Below, in pieces: positions 1 to 8,731 of a stretch of DNA of 15,296 nucleotides; position 1 is the first letter of the stretch, and each line of letters begins with the position of its first letter. The position numbers and the translations under genes are program-made. The notes beneath the pieces are model-generated. The model worked only from the letters and a program-made list of their open reading frames with translations. It was not told where the DNA came from and made no database searches. Source of the DNA: Bacilli bacterium (lineage in GTDB: Bacteria > Bacillota_I > Bacilli_A > RF39 > UBA660); contig CAAHEM010000048.1 in assembly GCA_900772435.1 (NCBI GenBank), positions 1-15,296 of the forward strand. Reading direction: 5' to 3'.

Positions 1-1192
<1,192 letters not shown>

Positions 1193-1222
1193 GTATAAAG
1201 CCAAGGAAGGTGTTTAAAAAAT

Positions 1223-1681
1223 ATGGGAAAAGTAAGACGTAATCAAGATAATAGGGTGTTATGGGTTTTACTAGGAATTTTAGGAGTTTGTTTTTTAGCA
1301 ATAGGAATTCTATTCTATAGATATTTTTATGCGGGAACAAGTTCATCAAAATATGGTGAAAGATTAGATGGAATAGAGAACTATCCATTAAGCAAAACAT
1401 TAGAAAAAGACATACAAGACTTATACAAAGACAATACAGAAATTGATAAAGTAACTGTTACTAATGAAGGAAAAATTGTATATATAACAATAAACTTCAC
1501 AAAATCAATTAAAGTAGCTACTGCAGAAGATTTAGCTATTAAATCTTTAGATAAAATAGGTGAAAAGAATTTAACATATTATGATGTTCAATATATTTTA
1601 ACTTATTCAGGTACTGAAGAAAATACAAACTTCCCAGTATTTGGTTCTAAAAGTGCAAATAGCTTGAAGGTAGTTTGGTGA
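1223..1681 (+). CDS. Single-pass membrane protein of unknown function (152 aa)
   Basis: I do not recognise the family. A short basic N-terminus (KVRR) precedes one hydrophobic helix at about residues 11-33. The remaining ~115 residues, mixed alpha/beta in appearance, are then expected outside the cell. They include a patterned stretch (KVTVTNEGKIVYITINF) that looks like a small beta-rich fold, followed by an amphipathic helix. The start ATG is preceded by AAGGAAGG at 1203-1210. The stop TGA is part of the GGTGA ribosome site of the next gene, which starts 4 bases later, so the two are very likely translated together. The pairing suggests, but does not prove, that this protein works with the sensor-GGDEF protein at the membrane surface. 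Confidence 0.75.
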   Translation: MGKVRRNQDNRVLWVLLGILGVCFLAIGILFYRYFYAGTSSSKYGERLDGIENYPLSKTLEKDIQDLYKDNTEIDKVTVTNEGKIVYITINFTKSIKVATAEDLAIKSLDKIGEKNLTYYDVQYILTYSGTEENTNFPVFGSKSANSLKVVW

Positions 1682-1685
1682 TTAT

Positions 1686-3710
1686 ATGAAGAATAGTAGT
1701 AAAAAAAGAAAGAATATAATAATTGTATTTACATTAATTGTATTTATAGTTGTTGGATTTTTCGCAACATTATACTATATTACAAGTACAGTAAATAATT
1801 ATTCATATTCAGAAAAGAAATGGATAAATGATAACAAAGATAAATCTTTAGATATATATGTAGAAAAAGATTTACCAGTATTCTCTGATAATGGAGATGG
1901 CGTTTATTATGAATACCTAAAAGCATTAAAAGAAAACACAGGTCTTTCAATAAATATAACTACAACTGATAATACTGATGTTAAGTTAAATAATAAAACA
2001 TCACCAGATTCAGAAGATATAGTAATCTATAAAGATCACTATGTAGTAATCGGAAAAAAAGATAGTATTAGTAAACTATCAGATTTATCTAATAAAACAT
2101 TAGGTGTAATTAGTACCGATAAAGAAATAATCGAAAGAAATTTAACAGAATATCAAAATATTAACATTAAAACATATACAACATTTGAGGGATTAGAATC
2201 TGATTATACAAGTAATGTTGTTGATTATATGATTATTCCGATGTATAAATACTTAGATCAAATTATAAAAAAAGATTATGAAATAGTATTTCATATGGAT
2301 GGATTATATTCTTACTATTGTTTAGATTTACCTGAAAATAATGAAATGCTTTCAAATATCTTTGGAAAATTTTATTATAGATGGGAAAATACAGCTAATA
2401 AAAAAATAAATGAATATTTCTTAAATTTATATTATACAACTAAAAATTATACTGAAATAGAAAGAGAATCAATCACAAATGACGATTTAATCGTAGGATA
2501 TATTGATAATCTTCCATACGAAGGTATGATTAGAAGAAGCTTCACCGGTCTTACAGACACATACTTATCAAAGTTTGCTGATATGACAGGTGTAACATAT
2601 AAATATCTAAAATATAATGATACTAAAGCATTAGGTGATGCTTTAAATAATAAAAAAGTTGATTTAGTATTAAATTACTATTCACTTGGAAATAATAATT
2701 ATACAAGTAGTAGAACATTAGGTCCAACTGAATATGTAGTAATTGCTCATGTAAGCAATAACTTAGTAGTTAACTCACTTTATAACTTAGTAAATAGTGA
2801 AGTAAGTATGCTATCAAGTATGAATTTAAAATATAACATGGCAAGTAAAAACTTATTCGAAATAAAAGACTATGCTAATGTTAAAACAATGTTAAAAAAT
2901 ATAGATGAGAATTCTGTAATAATAATAGAAAAAGAAGTATATGACTATTATAAAGATGGTGATCTTAAAAATTATAGTATTAGATACATTGATAAAGTTA
3001 AATTAAATAACTCATTCTTACTTAATAATGAAAATAAAGCATTTAATAAATTATTTGATTTCTATTTAAGTACTTTAAGTTCAAATGAAGTTAAAAATGA
3101 AAGTGTAGTAGGTGTTATAGAAACACTAAAAAATAATAGAGTATTTAACTTTATAATGAGCAATTTAATTTGGATAGTATTAGCATTATTAATAATCTCA
3201 TTTGTAATTTATGGAATTGTTAAAAAAGCATTATATACTAAAAAGACTAAAAAAGAAGATAGATTATATTATTTTGATGCGATGACTAATTTAAAAAATA
3301 GAAATTACTTAAATGATAATATTGACTTCTGGAGTTCTAATAAAGTATATCCTCAAGCAATCGTAGTAATTGATATTAATTCATTAAAAACATTAAATGA
3401 TAAATATGGTCATGAAGCAGGAGACAATCAAATTAAAGCTGTTGCTAGTGTATTAATTAAAACACAAAGAGATAACTCAGAAATAATGAGAACTGATGGA
3501 GATGAATTTATTATTTATCTAATAGGTTATGATGAAAAGAAAGTTGGTTCATATATACATAAATTAAATCGTGAATTAATTTCATCATTACCAAATAAAG
3601 ATTATAGTGTATCAATTGGTTATGCTATGATTACTAATGAACAAACAACAATAGATGATGCTATAAATGATTCACTTGCAATGATAAAAAAATCTAAAGG
3701 AAATATGTAA
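1686..3710 (+). CDS. Membrane GGDEF-domain protein with two tandem extracellular solute-binding-like domains
   Basis: Likely a ligand-sensing protein of cyclic-di-GMP signalling. Order of parts: N-terminal membrane helix (about residues 10-33); two family-3 solute-binding-like domains in tandem (about 54-255 and 266-480, an arrangement known from BvgS/EvgS-type sensors); a second membrane helix (about 493-515); and a cytoplasmic GGDEF domain (about 525-674). In the GGDEF domain the metal-site Asp563 and the KTLNDKYGHEAGD substrate loop are intact. The signature reads DGDEF (604-608), so the first Gly is Asp. The inhibitory RxxD site reads RDNS, with the Asp lost. The catalytic Asp-Glu pair is kept, so activity is possible but uncertain; a degenerate regulatory GGDEF is the alternative. 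The ribosome site is GGTGA (1677-1681), 4 bases before the ATG. The stop overlaps the next start by one base (TAATG). Confidence 0.85.
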   Translation: MKNSSKKRKNIIIVFTLIVFIVVGFFATLYYITSTVNNYSYSEKKWINDNKDKSLDIYVEKDLPVFSDNGDGVYYEYLKALKENTGLSINITTTDNTDVKLNNKTSPDSEDIVIYKDHYVVIGKKDSISKLSDLSNKTLGVISTDKEIIERNLTEYQNINIKTYTTFEGLESDYTSNVVDYMIIPMYKYLDQIIKKDYEIVFHMDGLYSYYCLDLPENNEMLSNIFGKFYYRWENTANKKINEYFLNLYYTTKNYTEIERESITNDDLIVGYIDNLPYEGMIRRSFTGLTDTYLSKFADMTGVTYKYLKYNDTKALGDALNNKKVDLVLNYYSLGNNNYTSSRTLGPTEYVVIAHVSNNLVVNSLYNLVNSEVSMLSSMNLKYNMASKNLFEIKDYANVKTMLKNIDENSVIIIEKEVYDYYKDGDLKNYSIRYIDKVKLNNSFLLNNENKAFNKLFDFYLSTLSSNEVKNESVVGVIETLKNNRVFNFIMSNLIWIVLALLIISFVIYGIVKKALYTKKTKKEDRLYYFDAMTNLKNRNYLNDNIDFWSSNKVYPQAIVVIDINSLKTLNDKYGHEAGDNQIKAVASVLIKTQRDNSEIMRTDGDEFIIYLIGYDEKKVGSYIHKLNRELISSLPNKDYSVSIGYAMITNEQTTIDDAINDSLAMIKKSKGNM

Positions 3711-4582
3711 TGAAAGAAAAGATAAAAGAAATATATAATTTAGTTTTTGGAAAAGAATTGGGAGTACTACCGGGCAACCTAGCATTCTCATTCTTTTTGG
3801 CTTTAATACCAATGCTAACATTAATATTCTTTTTCCTTACACAATTTAATTTACCAATAGATATAATACAAAATTTCTTAACAGAAACATTTCCTCCAGG
3901 AGTTGTAGAATTAGTTCAACCAATATTTACTGATCAAATAACATTAAGCTCAGTAATAACATTAGTATTTGGACTTATAATATCAGCAAATGGATGTCAT
4001 GCAATAATACTTGCAAGTAATACAATATTCGAAGTAGAAAATGCTCCATATTTAAAAAGAATGATAAAAGCTTTAATATTAACACTATGTATAGTTTTAC
4101 TATTTGCATTCATAGTAATAGTTCCATTATTCGGTAAATCAATTTTAGCACTTATCGGAACATTTACAGATTTTTTAACAAAACATGAAAGATTAGTAAA
4201 TACAATGTATGTTATATTACAAGTACCAGTATCATTAATATTTGTATATTTCTTCATTAAATTAGTTTACACAATCGCACCAGATGAAAATATACCAAGT
4301 AAATATATGACAAAAGGAGCAATATTTACAACAATAACATGGTTATTATTAACAAATGTATTCTCATATTACATAAATAATATAGCTAAATATGACATAA
4401 TATATGGAAATCTTGCTAACATAGTTATATTACTATTATGGTTCTATGGACTTGCATATGTATTTGTTTTAGGACTTTACCTAAATAAATATAATACAGA
4501 AAGCAATATAGAAAAAACAAATACAATTAAATTAGAAGAAATTAGAAAAAAAGTAAAAGATACTAAAAAGAATAATAAATAA
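3710..4582 (+). CDS. YihY/virulence factor BrkB family membrane protein
   Basis: An integral membrane protein of a widespread family once misnamed ribonuclease BN; its biochemical role is not established. At 290 residues it has the usual length and about six hydrophobic helices (roughly 22-46, 80-103, 120-150, 163-189, 203-225 and 235-258). Family hallmarks seen are LPGNLAFSFFLALIPML near the N-terminus, PDENIPSK before helix 5 and YGNLANIVILLLWFYGLAYV in the last helix. The C-terminus (about 261-290) is lysine-rich and cytoplasmic. Its ATG overlaps the TAA of the GGDEF gene, so expression is coupled to that gene, and a terminator begins at its stop codon. Whether the neighbourhood is functional is unknown. 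Confidence 0.88.
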   Translation: MKEKIKEIYNLVFGKELGVLPGNLAFSFFLALIPMLTLIFFFLTQFNLPIDIIQNFLTETFPPGVVELVQPIFTDQITLSSVITLVFGLIISANGCHAIILASNTIFEVENAPYLKRMIKALILTLCIVLLFAFIVIVPLFGKSILALIGTFTDFLTKHERLVNTMYVILQVPVSLIFVYFFIKLVYTIAPDENIPSKYMTKGAIFTTITWLLLTNVFSYYINNIAKYDIIYGNLANIVILLLWFYGLAYVFVLGLYLNKYNTESNIEKTNTIKLEEIRKKVKDTKKNNK

Positions 4583-4610
4583 TGTCTAAATCGACATTAT
4601 TTTTATTTTA
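4577..4610 (+). terminator. Rho-independent terminator after the YihY/BrkB gene
   Basis: A 10-bp perfect stem (4577-4586 with 4593-4602), loop TAAATC, runs into a T-rich tail (TTATTTTTATTTTATTT). The TAA stop (4580-4582) is inside the left arm. Confidence 0.75.
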
Positions 4611-4618
4611 TTTATGAT
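4591..4618 (+). promoter_or_regulatory. Possible promoter for the Cse60-like/flippase pair, overlapping the terminator
   Basis: TCGACA (4591-4596, 5 of 6 to the -35 consensus), a 16-base spacer and TATGAT (4613-4618, 5 of 6). The -35 lies in the loop and right arm of the preceding terminator. A second -10-like TATACT (4623-4628) is too close to the ribosome site to be used with it. Confidence 0.4.
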
Positions 4619-4629
4619 AAATTATACTT

Positions 4630-4634
4630 GGTGA
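4630..4634 (+). promoter_or_regulatory. Ribosome binding site that fixes the Cse60-like start
   Basis: GGTGA pairs with the 16S 3' tail (the AGGAGGTGATCC complement) and lies 5 bases before the ATG at 4640. It would be inside the coding region if the TTG at 4628 were the start, so the ATG is preferred. Confidence 0.7.
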
Positions 4635-4639
4635 ATAAA

Positions 4640-4822
4640 ATGTTAAAAGTAAAAATAATAGATGAAAATCATGAAAAAGACTTAGAAAGGAGTGTAAATG
4701 CATTTTTAATATCAGGAACTTATGATATAATAGATATACAGTTTAGAACTGCTGTTTCAATATTTGGAGATGAACAAATATATTGTTTTTCGGCAATGAT
4801 ACTGTATAAGGAGAAGGTATGA
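4640..4822 (+). CDS. Cse60-like sporulation-associated small protein (60 aa)
   Basis: A small cytoplasmic protein of the Cse60 family, named in Bacillus subtilis for a sigma-E-controlled product of 60 residues; molecular function unknown. With the ATG at 4640 the product is also 60 residues. Conserved parts visible are the acidic start (KIIDENHEKDLERSVNAFL), the central IIDIQFRTAVS and the C-terminal QIYCFSAMILY, which closely matches the family's YCFSAMI ending. Its TGA overlaps the ATG of the flippase gene (ATGA), so the two are coupled. Family membership is judged from memory of the consensus. Presence of this gene hints at a sporulating ancestor or lifestyle but does not show that the cell sporulates. 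Confidence 0.75.
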   Translation: MLKVKIIDENHEKDLERSVNAFLISGTYDIIDIQFRTAVSIFGDEQIYCFSAMILYKEKV

Positions 4823-6453
4823 AAAAAAATTCATTTATAGAAGGAACTATTTTTGCATCACTTTCATTTTTAATAATAAAGTTTCTTGGTGCTATATATG
4901 TAATTCCTTTTTATGCTATAGTAGGGGAACTTGGTGGTGCTTTATATAGTTATGCATATACTGTATATAGTTTAATAATAAATATTTGCACAATAGGTAT
5001 TCCTCATGCTATAAGTAAAATTATAAGTGAATATAATACACTTGAAATGTATGAAGCAAAAGAAAGAACATTTAAGATAGGGAATAAAATAATGGTTGTA
5101 TTATCAACTCTATTATTCTTACTTATGTTTATCTTTGCAAAACAAGCTGCATACATATTCATAGGAGATATAGATTCTACTGGTAACAGTATAGAAGATG
5201 TAGTATTAGTTATTAGAAGTATTTCTTTTTGCTTACTAATAGTTCCGTATTTAGCAGTAAAACGTGGATACTTACAAGGACAAAAGTTTATAACAGTAAG
5301 TACTACAGGAGAAGTAATAGAACAAGTAGTAAGAGTTGCATTTATATTAGTAGGCTCTTACTTAGCAATAAATGTATTCCATGCTAAAACTAGTATTGGA
5401 GTTTCTATCGCAGTATTTGGTGCTTTCATAGCTGGATTAGCTGCATATATCTATTTAGAAGTCAAAATTCGAAAAAATAAAAAAGAATTCAATATGCCAT
5501 CTAAAAATCAAAAAGATAAAGTATCAGATAAAACAATATTAAAGAAAATAGTTTCATTTAGTATTCCTCTAATGATAGTATCAATTACTACTGATCTATA
5601 TAATATGACTGATTTATCACTTATAATTAGAGGACTTGGATACTTAGGATATAGTGGTAAAGTAGCAGAAACAATCGGAAGTGTAATGGCTACATGGGCA
5701 ACTAAAATATGCTTAATAGTAAATGCTATAACATTTGGTCTTACTATAAATATAATTCCACATATGTCATCAAATTACGTTAAAAAGGATTATAAAGCAA
5801 TAAATAATCAATTTATAAAATCAATCGCAATGGTAATAGTAATAGGTCTTCCAATGAGTATTGGTATATCTTTACTAGCAAATGAAGTATATTATATATT
5901 CTATGGGGCTAGTGAATATGGTGGAATAATATTAAGACTTCTTCCATACTCAATAATACTTGGAAACGTTAATATGGTAGTAAACACTACATTACAAAGC
6001 TTAGATAAATTTAAAACAATATATATAAGTACATTCACAGGTTTAATAACAAATGCACTTCTTGATATACCTCTTATGATACTATGTGATAAAATTGGAA
6101 TCTATCCATACTATGGAGCTATTATTTCAACAATGATCGGAACAAGTTTATCATTAACTATATCATTAAGAAAATTAAAGAAAGATATGAACTTCGAATA
6201 TAAAGAATTACTGAATATAATGAAAAAAGCAATATTACCATTAGTTTCTATGATAATAGTAGTACTAATTCTAGAACATTTTATAAGCCCATTATTCACA
6301 ACAAGAATAACTTCTATAATTACATGTTTAATTTGTGCAGTAGTAGGGGCAATCATTTATGGAGTTATATCTTATAAAAACAATCTACTTTATAGTTCAC
6401 TTGGTGAAGAATACGTAGATCAAATATTAAGAAAAATAAAATTAAAAAAATAG
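4819..6453 (+). CDS. MOP-superfamily lipid/oligosaccharide flippase, YtgP/MurJ- or SpoVB-like
   Basis: A polytopic membrane transporter likely to flip undecaprenyl-linked wall precursors. The 544-residue product has about 14 hydrophobic helices, as in the SpoVB/YtgP branch. The N-terminal pattern (GGALYSYAYTVYSLIINI followed by GIPHAISKIISEYN), the middle VIRSISFCLLIVPYLAVKRG-YLQGQ and the EVIEQVVRVAFIL stretch resemble B. subtilis YtgP, the lipid II flippase also called MurJ; SpoVB is the other close relative. Specificity cannot be settled by eye. AAGGAG (4808-4813) lies 5 bases before the ATG. The start overlaps the stop of the Cse60-like gene, a context that would fit either cortex synthesis or general wall synthesis. 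A terminator follows directly. Confidence 0.88.
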   Translation: MKKNSFIEGTIFASLSFLIIKFLGAIYVIPFYAIVGELGGALYSYAYTVYSLIINICTIGIPHAISKIISEYNTLEMYEAKERTFKIGNKIMVVLSTLLFLLMFIFAKQAAYIFIGDIDSTGNSIEDVVLVIRSISFCLLIVPYLAVKRGYLQGQKFITVSTTGEVIEQVVRVAFILVGSYLAINVFHAKTSIGVSIAVFGAFIAGLAAYIYLEVKIRKNKKEFNMPSKNQKDKVSDKTILKKIVSFSIPLMIVSITTDLYNMTDLSLIIRGLGYLGYSGKVAETIGSVMATWATKICLIVNAITFGLTINIIPHMSSNYVKKDYKAINNQFIKSIAMVIVIGLPMSIGISLLANEVYYIFYGASEYGGIILRLLPYSIILGNVNMVVNTTLQSLDKFKTIYISTFTGLITNALLDIPLMILCDKIGIYPYYGAIISTMIGTSLSLTISLRKLKKDMNFEYKELLNIMKKAILPLVSMIIVVLILEHFISPLFTTRITSIITCLICAVVGAIIYGVISYKNNLLYSSLGEEYVDQILRKIKLKK

Positions 6454-6480
6454 GTATAGATTTTCTATATCTTTTTTGTT
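6452..6480 (+). terminator. Rho-independent terminator after the flippase gene
   Basis: An 8-bp stem (6452-6459 with 6465-6472, one G-T pair), loop ATTTT, followed by a T run (TTTTTTGTTT). The stem includes the last two bases of the TAG stop. Confidence 0.7.
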
Positions 6481-6501
6481 TACAGTTTTAATAAAGTAAA
6501 T

Positions 6502-6530
6502 TTGATAACTATATAATCATTTGATAAAAT
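6502..6530 (+). promoter_or_regulatory. Promoter of the methyltransferase gene
   Basis: TTGATA (6502-6507), exactly 17 bases, then TAAAAT (6525-6530); each hexamer matches consensus at 5 of 6 positions. The expected transcript start is only a few bases before the AGGTGA ribosome site at 6537. Confidence 0.6.
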
Positions 6531-6546
6531 AATAATAGGTGATAAT

Positions 6547-7161
6547 ATGAATAACTTAGATAAATACTGGGATAAAATACATTTAAAATACACTTCTACG
6601 TATGACAATTGGTTTAACAAATATATACATTTACTTAACAAAAGTGACAAAATTATAGAACTAGGATGTGGAAGAGCATATACAAGTCTTTATTTACTTG
6701 ATAATGGTTTTAAAGATGTAACAGCATGTGATTTTTCAACTGAAGTAATTAACATTTTAAATACTGAACATAAAGAATTAAATACAAGTGTATTTGATAT
6801 AAGTGAAAAACTTCCATTCAAAGATGATGAAATAAATGTTATTATTGCAGACTTATGTTTACATTATTTTGATTCTAAGAAGACAAAAGAAATATTAAAT
6901 GAAATATATAGAGTACTAAAGAGTGGGGGATATTTAATAGGAAGAGTAAACTCAGCTAATGATAAATATCATATACCATTAAGTGCAAAAGTATTAGAAA
7001 AGAATTTCTATTATGATGGTGAAATATATAAAAAGTTCTTCGAAGGAAAAGAATTTAAAGAACTATTTGAAAACTTTAAAATATTATCTTTAGAAGAAAA
7101 ACATATGGATAGATATGAAAAACCAAAAACATTATGGGAATTTTGTATAAAGAAACAATAA
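6547..7161 (+). CDS. Class I SAM-dependent methyltransferase, substrate unknown
   Basis: A cytoplasmic methyltransferase of the Methyltransf_11/25 type, 204 residues, essentially one Rossmann-like domain. Motif I is ELGCGRAYTS (from residue 38), the acidic residue at the end of strand 2 is Asp62 (VTACDFS), the motif IV region is ADLCLHYF, and the typical EIYRVLKSGGYLI follows. The N-terminus (KYWDKIHLKY...YDNWFNKY) resembles the tellurite-resistance TehB-like and other small-molecule methyltransferases, but the acceptor cannot be named. AGGTGA (6537-6542) lies 4 bases before the ATG. It appears to be a single-gene unit with its own promoter and terminator. Confidence 0.87.
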   Translation: MNNLDKYWDKIHLKYTSTYDNWFNKYIHLLNKSDKIIELGCGRAYTSLYLLDNGFKDVTACDFSTEVINILNTEHKELNTSVFDISEKLPFKDDEINVIIADLCLHYFDSKKTKEILNEIYRVLKSGGYLIGRVNSANDKYHIPLSAKVLEKNFYYDGEIYKKFFEGKEFKELFENFKILSLEEKHMDRYEKPKTLWEFCIKKQ

Positions 7162-7190
7162 AAAATTAGATAAGTTAATATCTAATTTTT
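7161..7190. terminator. Shared bidirectional terminator between convergent genes
   Basis: A perfect 12-bp inverted repeat (7161-7172 with 7179-7190) with loop AGTTAA. Outer arms are A5 and T5, so each strand ends in a T run. It holds the end of the methyltransferase stop and the stop of the minus-strand gene. Confidence 0.8.
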
Positions 7191-8610
7191 ATTTCATTCC
7201 GAAAGTTTTAAATAATAGTGCTCCAACTATAAAACCAATACATATAGTAATTAGAACAACATATATTAGTAAATATTTATTTGTAAAAGCAGCACTTCCA
7301 TATTTGTATTTACCAGGATAAGAAAGAACAGGTCCTTCATTTTTTCTAACAAGTTCATTTTCTTCTTCTCTCATTTGTTCTAGTAACTCTTTATCTTCTT
7401 GAGTTTTAGCCATCTCTTCAGGAGTACTTCTTCTAAGAGCTCTTAATTCTTCAAGAGTTAATTCTTCATTATTAGCAAACTTCATACAAAGTTTTTCATA
7501 TTCTTCAGGAGTAAGTATCTTTTCATCAAGTTTTTCTTCTTCTTGAACTTCTTCTGGTTTTACTTCTCCAGCATCATCTTTTATTACAGGCTCTTCATCA
7601 TCGCTTACAACAGTTGATTCAACATGATCACCTTTATCATCAGTAACAACTATATCGTTAGTATTTTCAATAACATGTATTGTTTGATTACTACTATGAG
7701 TAATATCATCTTCTTTACCATCTAATTCAAATTCTTTACTACTATGAATAAAGTTCATCATATTTACTTCTTCATTATTTAAACTTGATGTTTTAATATC
7801 TTCTTTAACATTTAAATCAGTTTCAGGTATATAAGAAGTAAGTTCCTTAAAGAATGCTTCAGCATCTAATTTATCTCCAGGATTAAGTCCTAACATAGTT
7901 CTTCTATAAACTTCAGATACATGTTTAGAATCATTTGTTTCAACTAAATGAACTTGATCCTCTTTATCAACATATTTAACATATTGAACACCATTTAAAT
8001 ATACAATTTGTACTCGTCCTTCTTCATCAAGAACTTCGCCATTACCATTAACAGGAGTAGCTTCCTCTTTGACTTCTTCAATACCTTTTGCAGTAGCAAG
8101 ATTATTTAAATATGACTCAATAGCTTGATTATCACATTCAGTTACTAATTCTTCAAGTTTAGCAGCATCTAATATTTCTAAAGCATCACTGTTAAACACT
8201 TTCTCATCAAGTCCTTCACCAAGTTTCTCATATAATTTTTGAACCATTTCTAAATTATCTTTAAGTTCAGGTTTATCTTCTAAATTTAAGTTGAATTTTT
8301 CGGCTATCTTTCTAGAATAGAATTCAATTAATCCTTCTTCTAAATATTCACCATATATAATTTCTTTAGCTTCTTCTTCACTAACATTTAATTCTTTAGT
8401 ACAAGTTACATCTATAATACTTCCAACAACTTTTCTAATTACTTCACCATACACTTCACTTGGATCAACTTTAAGAATACTATCATCCAAAAATTCAGTA
8501 GTATTAAGTAAAGTAACTTTATCAGAAGGTAACATCTTACCATACTTAGACATAAGAACACGTTTAACTAACGCTTCAAATTCTCTTGCTTTCTCTAATG
8601 AAATAATCAT
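7189..8610 (-). CDS. Large acidic tail-anchored membrane protein of unknown function (473 aa)
   Basis: I do not recognise the family. The N-terminal ~190 residues are helical and charged (start LEKAREFEALVKRVLMSKYG). Around 200-245 is a small beta-like segment (VQIVYLNGVQYVKYVDKEDQ). Residues ~290-390 are low-complexity and very acidic (Asp/Glu/Val/Ser-rich), likely disordered. A helical stretch follows (LTPEEYEKLCMKFANNEELT, then ELRALRRSTPEEMAK). The protein ends in one hydrophobic helix (~446-467) with a six-residue tail, so nearly all of it should be cytoplasmic and anchored by its C-terminus. GGAGGT on the minus strand (8624-8619) supports the ATG at 8610. It is transcribed away from rplI, in the place where many Firmicutes have gdpP. 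No catalytic motif is seen. Confidence 0.8.
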   Translation of the reverse strand: MIISLEKAREFEALVKRVLMSKYGKMLPSDKVTLLNTTEFLDDSILKVDPSEVYGEVIRKVVGSIIDVTCTKELNVSEEEAKEIIYGEYLEEGLIEFYSRKIAEKFNLNLEDKPELKDNLEMVQKLYEKLGEGLDEKVFNSDALEILDAAKLEELVTECDNQAIESYLNNLATAKGIEEVKEEATPVNGNGEVLDEEGRVQIVYLNGVQYVKYVDKEDQVHLVETNDSKHVSEVYRRTMLGLNPGDKLDAEAFFKELTSYIPETDLNVKEDIKTSSLNNEEVNMMNFIHSSKEFELDGKEDDITHSSNQTIHVIENTNDIVVTDDKGDHVESTVVSDDEEPVIKDDAGEVKPEEVQEEEKLDEKILTPEEYEKLCMKFANNEELTLEELRALRRSTPEEMAKTQEDKELLEQMREEENELVRKNEGPVLSYPGKYKYGSAAFTNKYLLIYVVLITICIGFIVGALLFKTFGMK

Positions 8611-8641
8611 ATATGTTTACCTCCATTATTATTCTAAAATA

Positions 8642-8670
8642 AGTATATACTATTTTGGGTATTTTTACAA
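8642..8670 (-). promoter_or_regulatory. Promoter of the tail-anchored protein gene (minus strand)
   Basis: Read on the minus strand: TTGTAA (8670-8665, 4 of 6), 17 bases, TATACT (8647-8642, 5 of 6). The -10 lies in a perfect 10-base palindrome, AGTATATACT (8642-8651). Confidence 0.5.
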
Positions 8671-8691
8671 CTTTTTTTTTATTACTAGGTA

Positions 8692-8700
8692 TGTTATAAT
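8692..8700 (+). promoter_or_regulatory. Extended -10 promoter of the rplI operon
   Basis: TGTTATAAT is an extended -10 (TG, one base, perfect TATAAT at 8695-8700). The -35 position falls in a run of nine T (8672-8680), a poor hexamer, which fits an extended -10 promoter. The ribosome site GGAGGTG starts at 8721. Confidence 0.6.
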
Positions 8701-8731
8701 ATTTATACATTAGTTTGTATGGAGGTGGCTT

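Noticed and set aside
3710..4582. Annotation of the YihY/BrkB protein as ribonuclease BN
   Set aside because: That name comes from an old misassignment; RNase BN activity belongs to a different protein (ElaC/RNase Z).
4628..4639. TTG start at 4628 giving a 64-aa Cse60-like protein
   Set aside because: The GGTGA ribosome site (4630-4634) would lie inside the gene; the ATG at 4640 has it at the right distance and gives the family length of 60.
8705..8720. ATACA/TGTAT inverted repeat just before the rplI ribosome site, as a regulatory hairpin
   Set aside because: Only five A/T-rich pairs with a six-base loop; too weak to claim as a structure.
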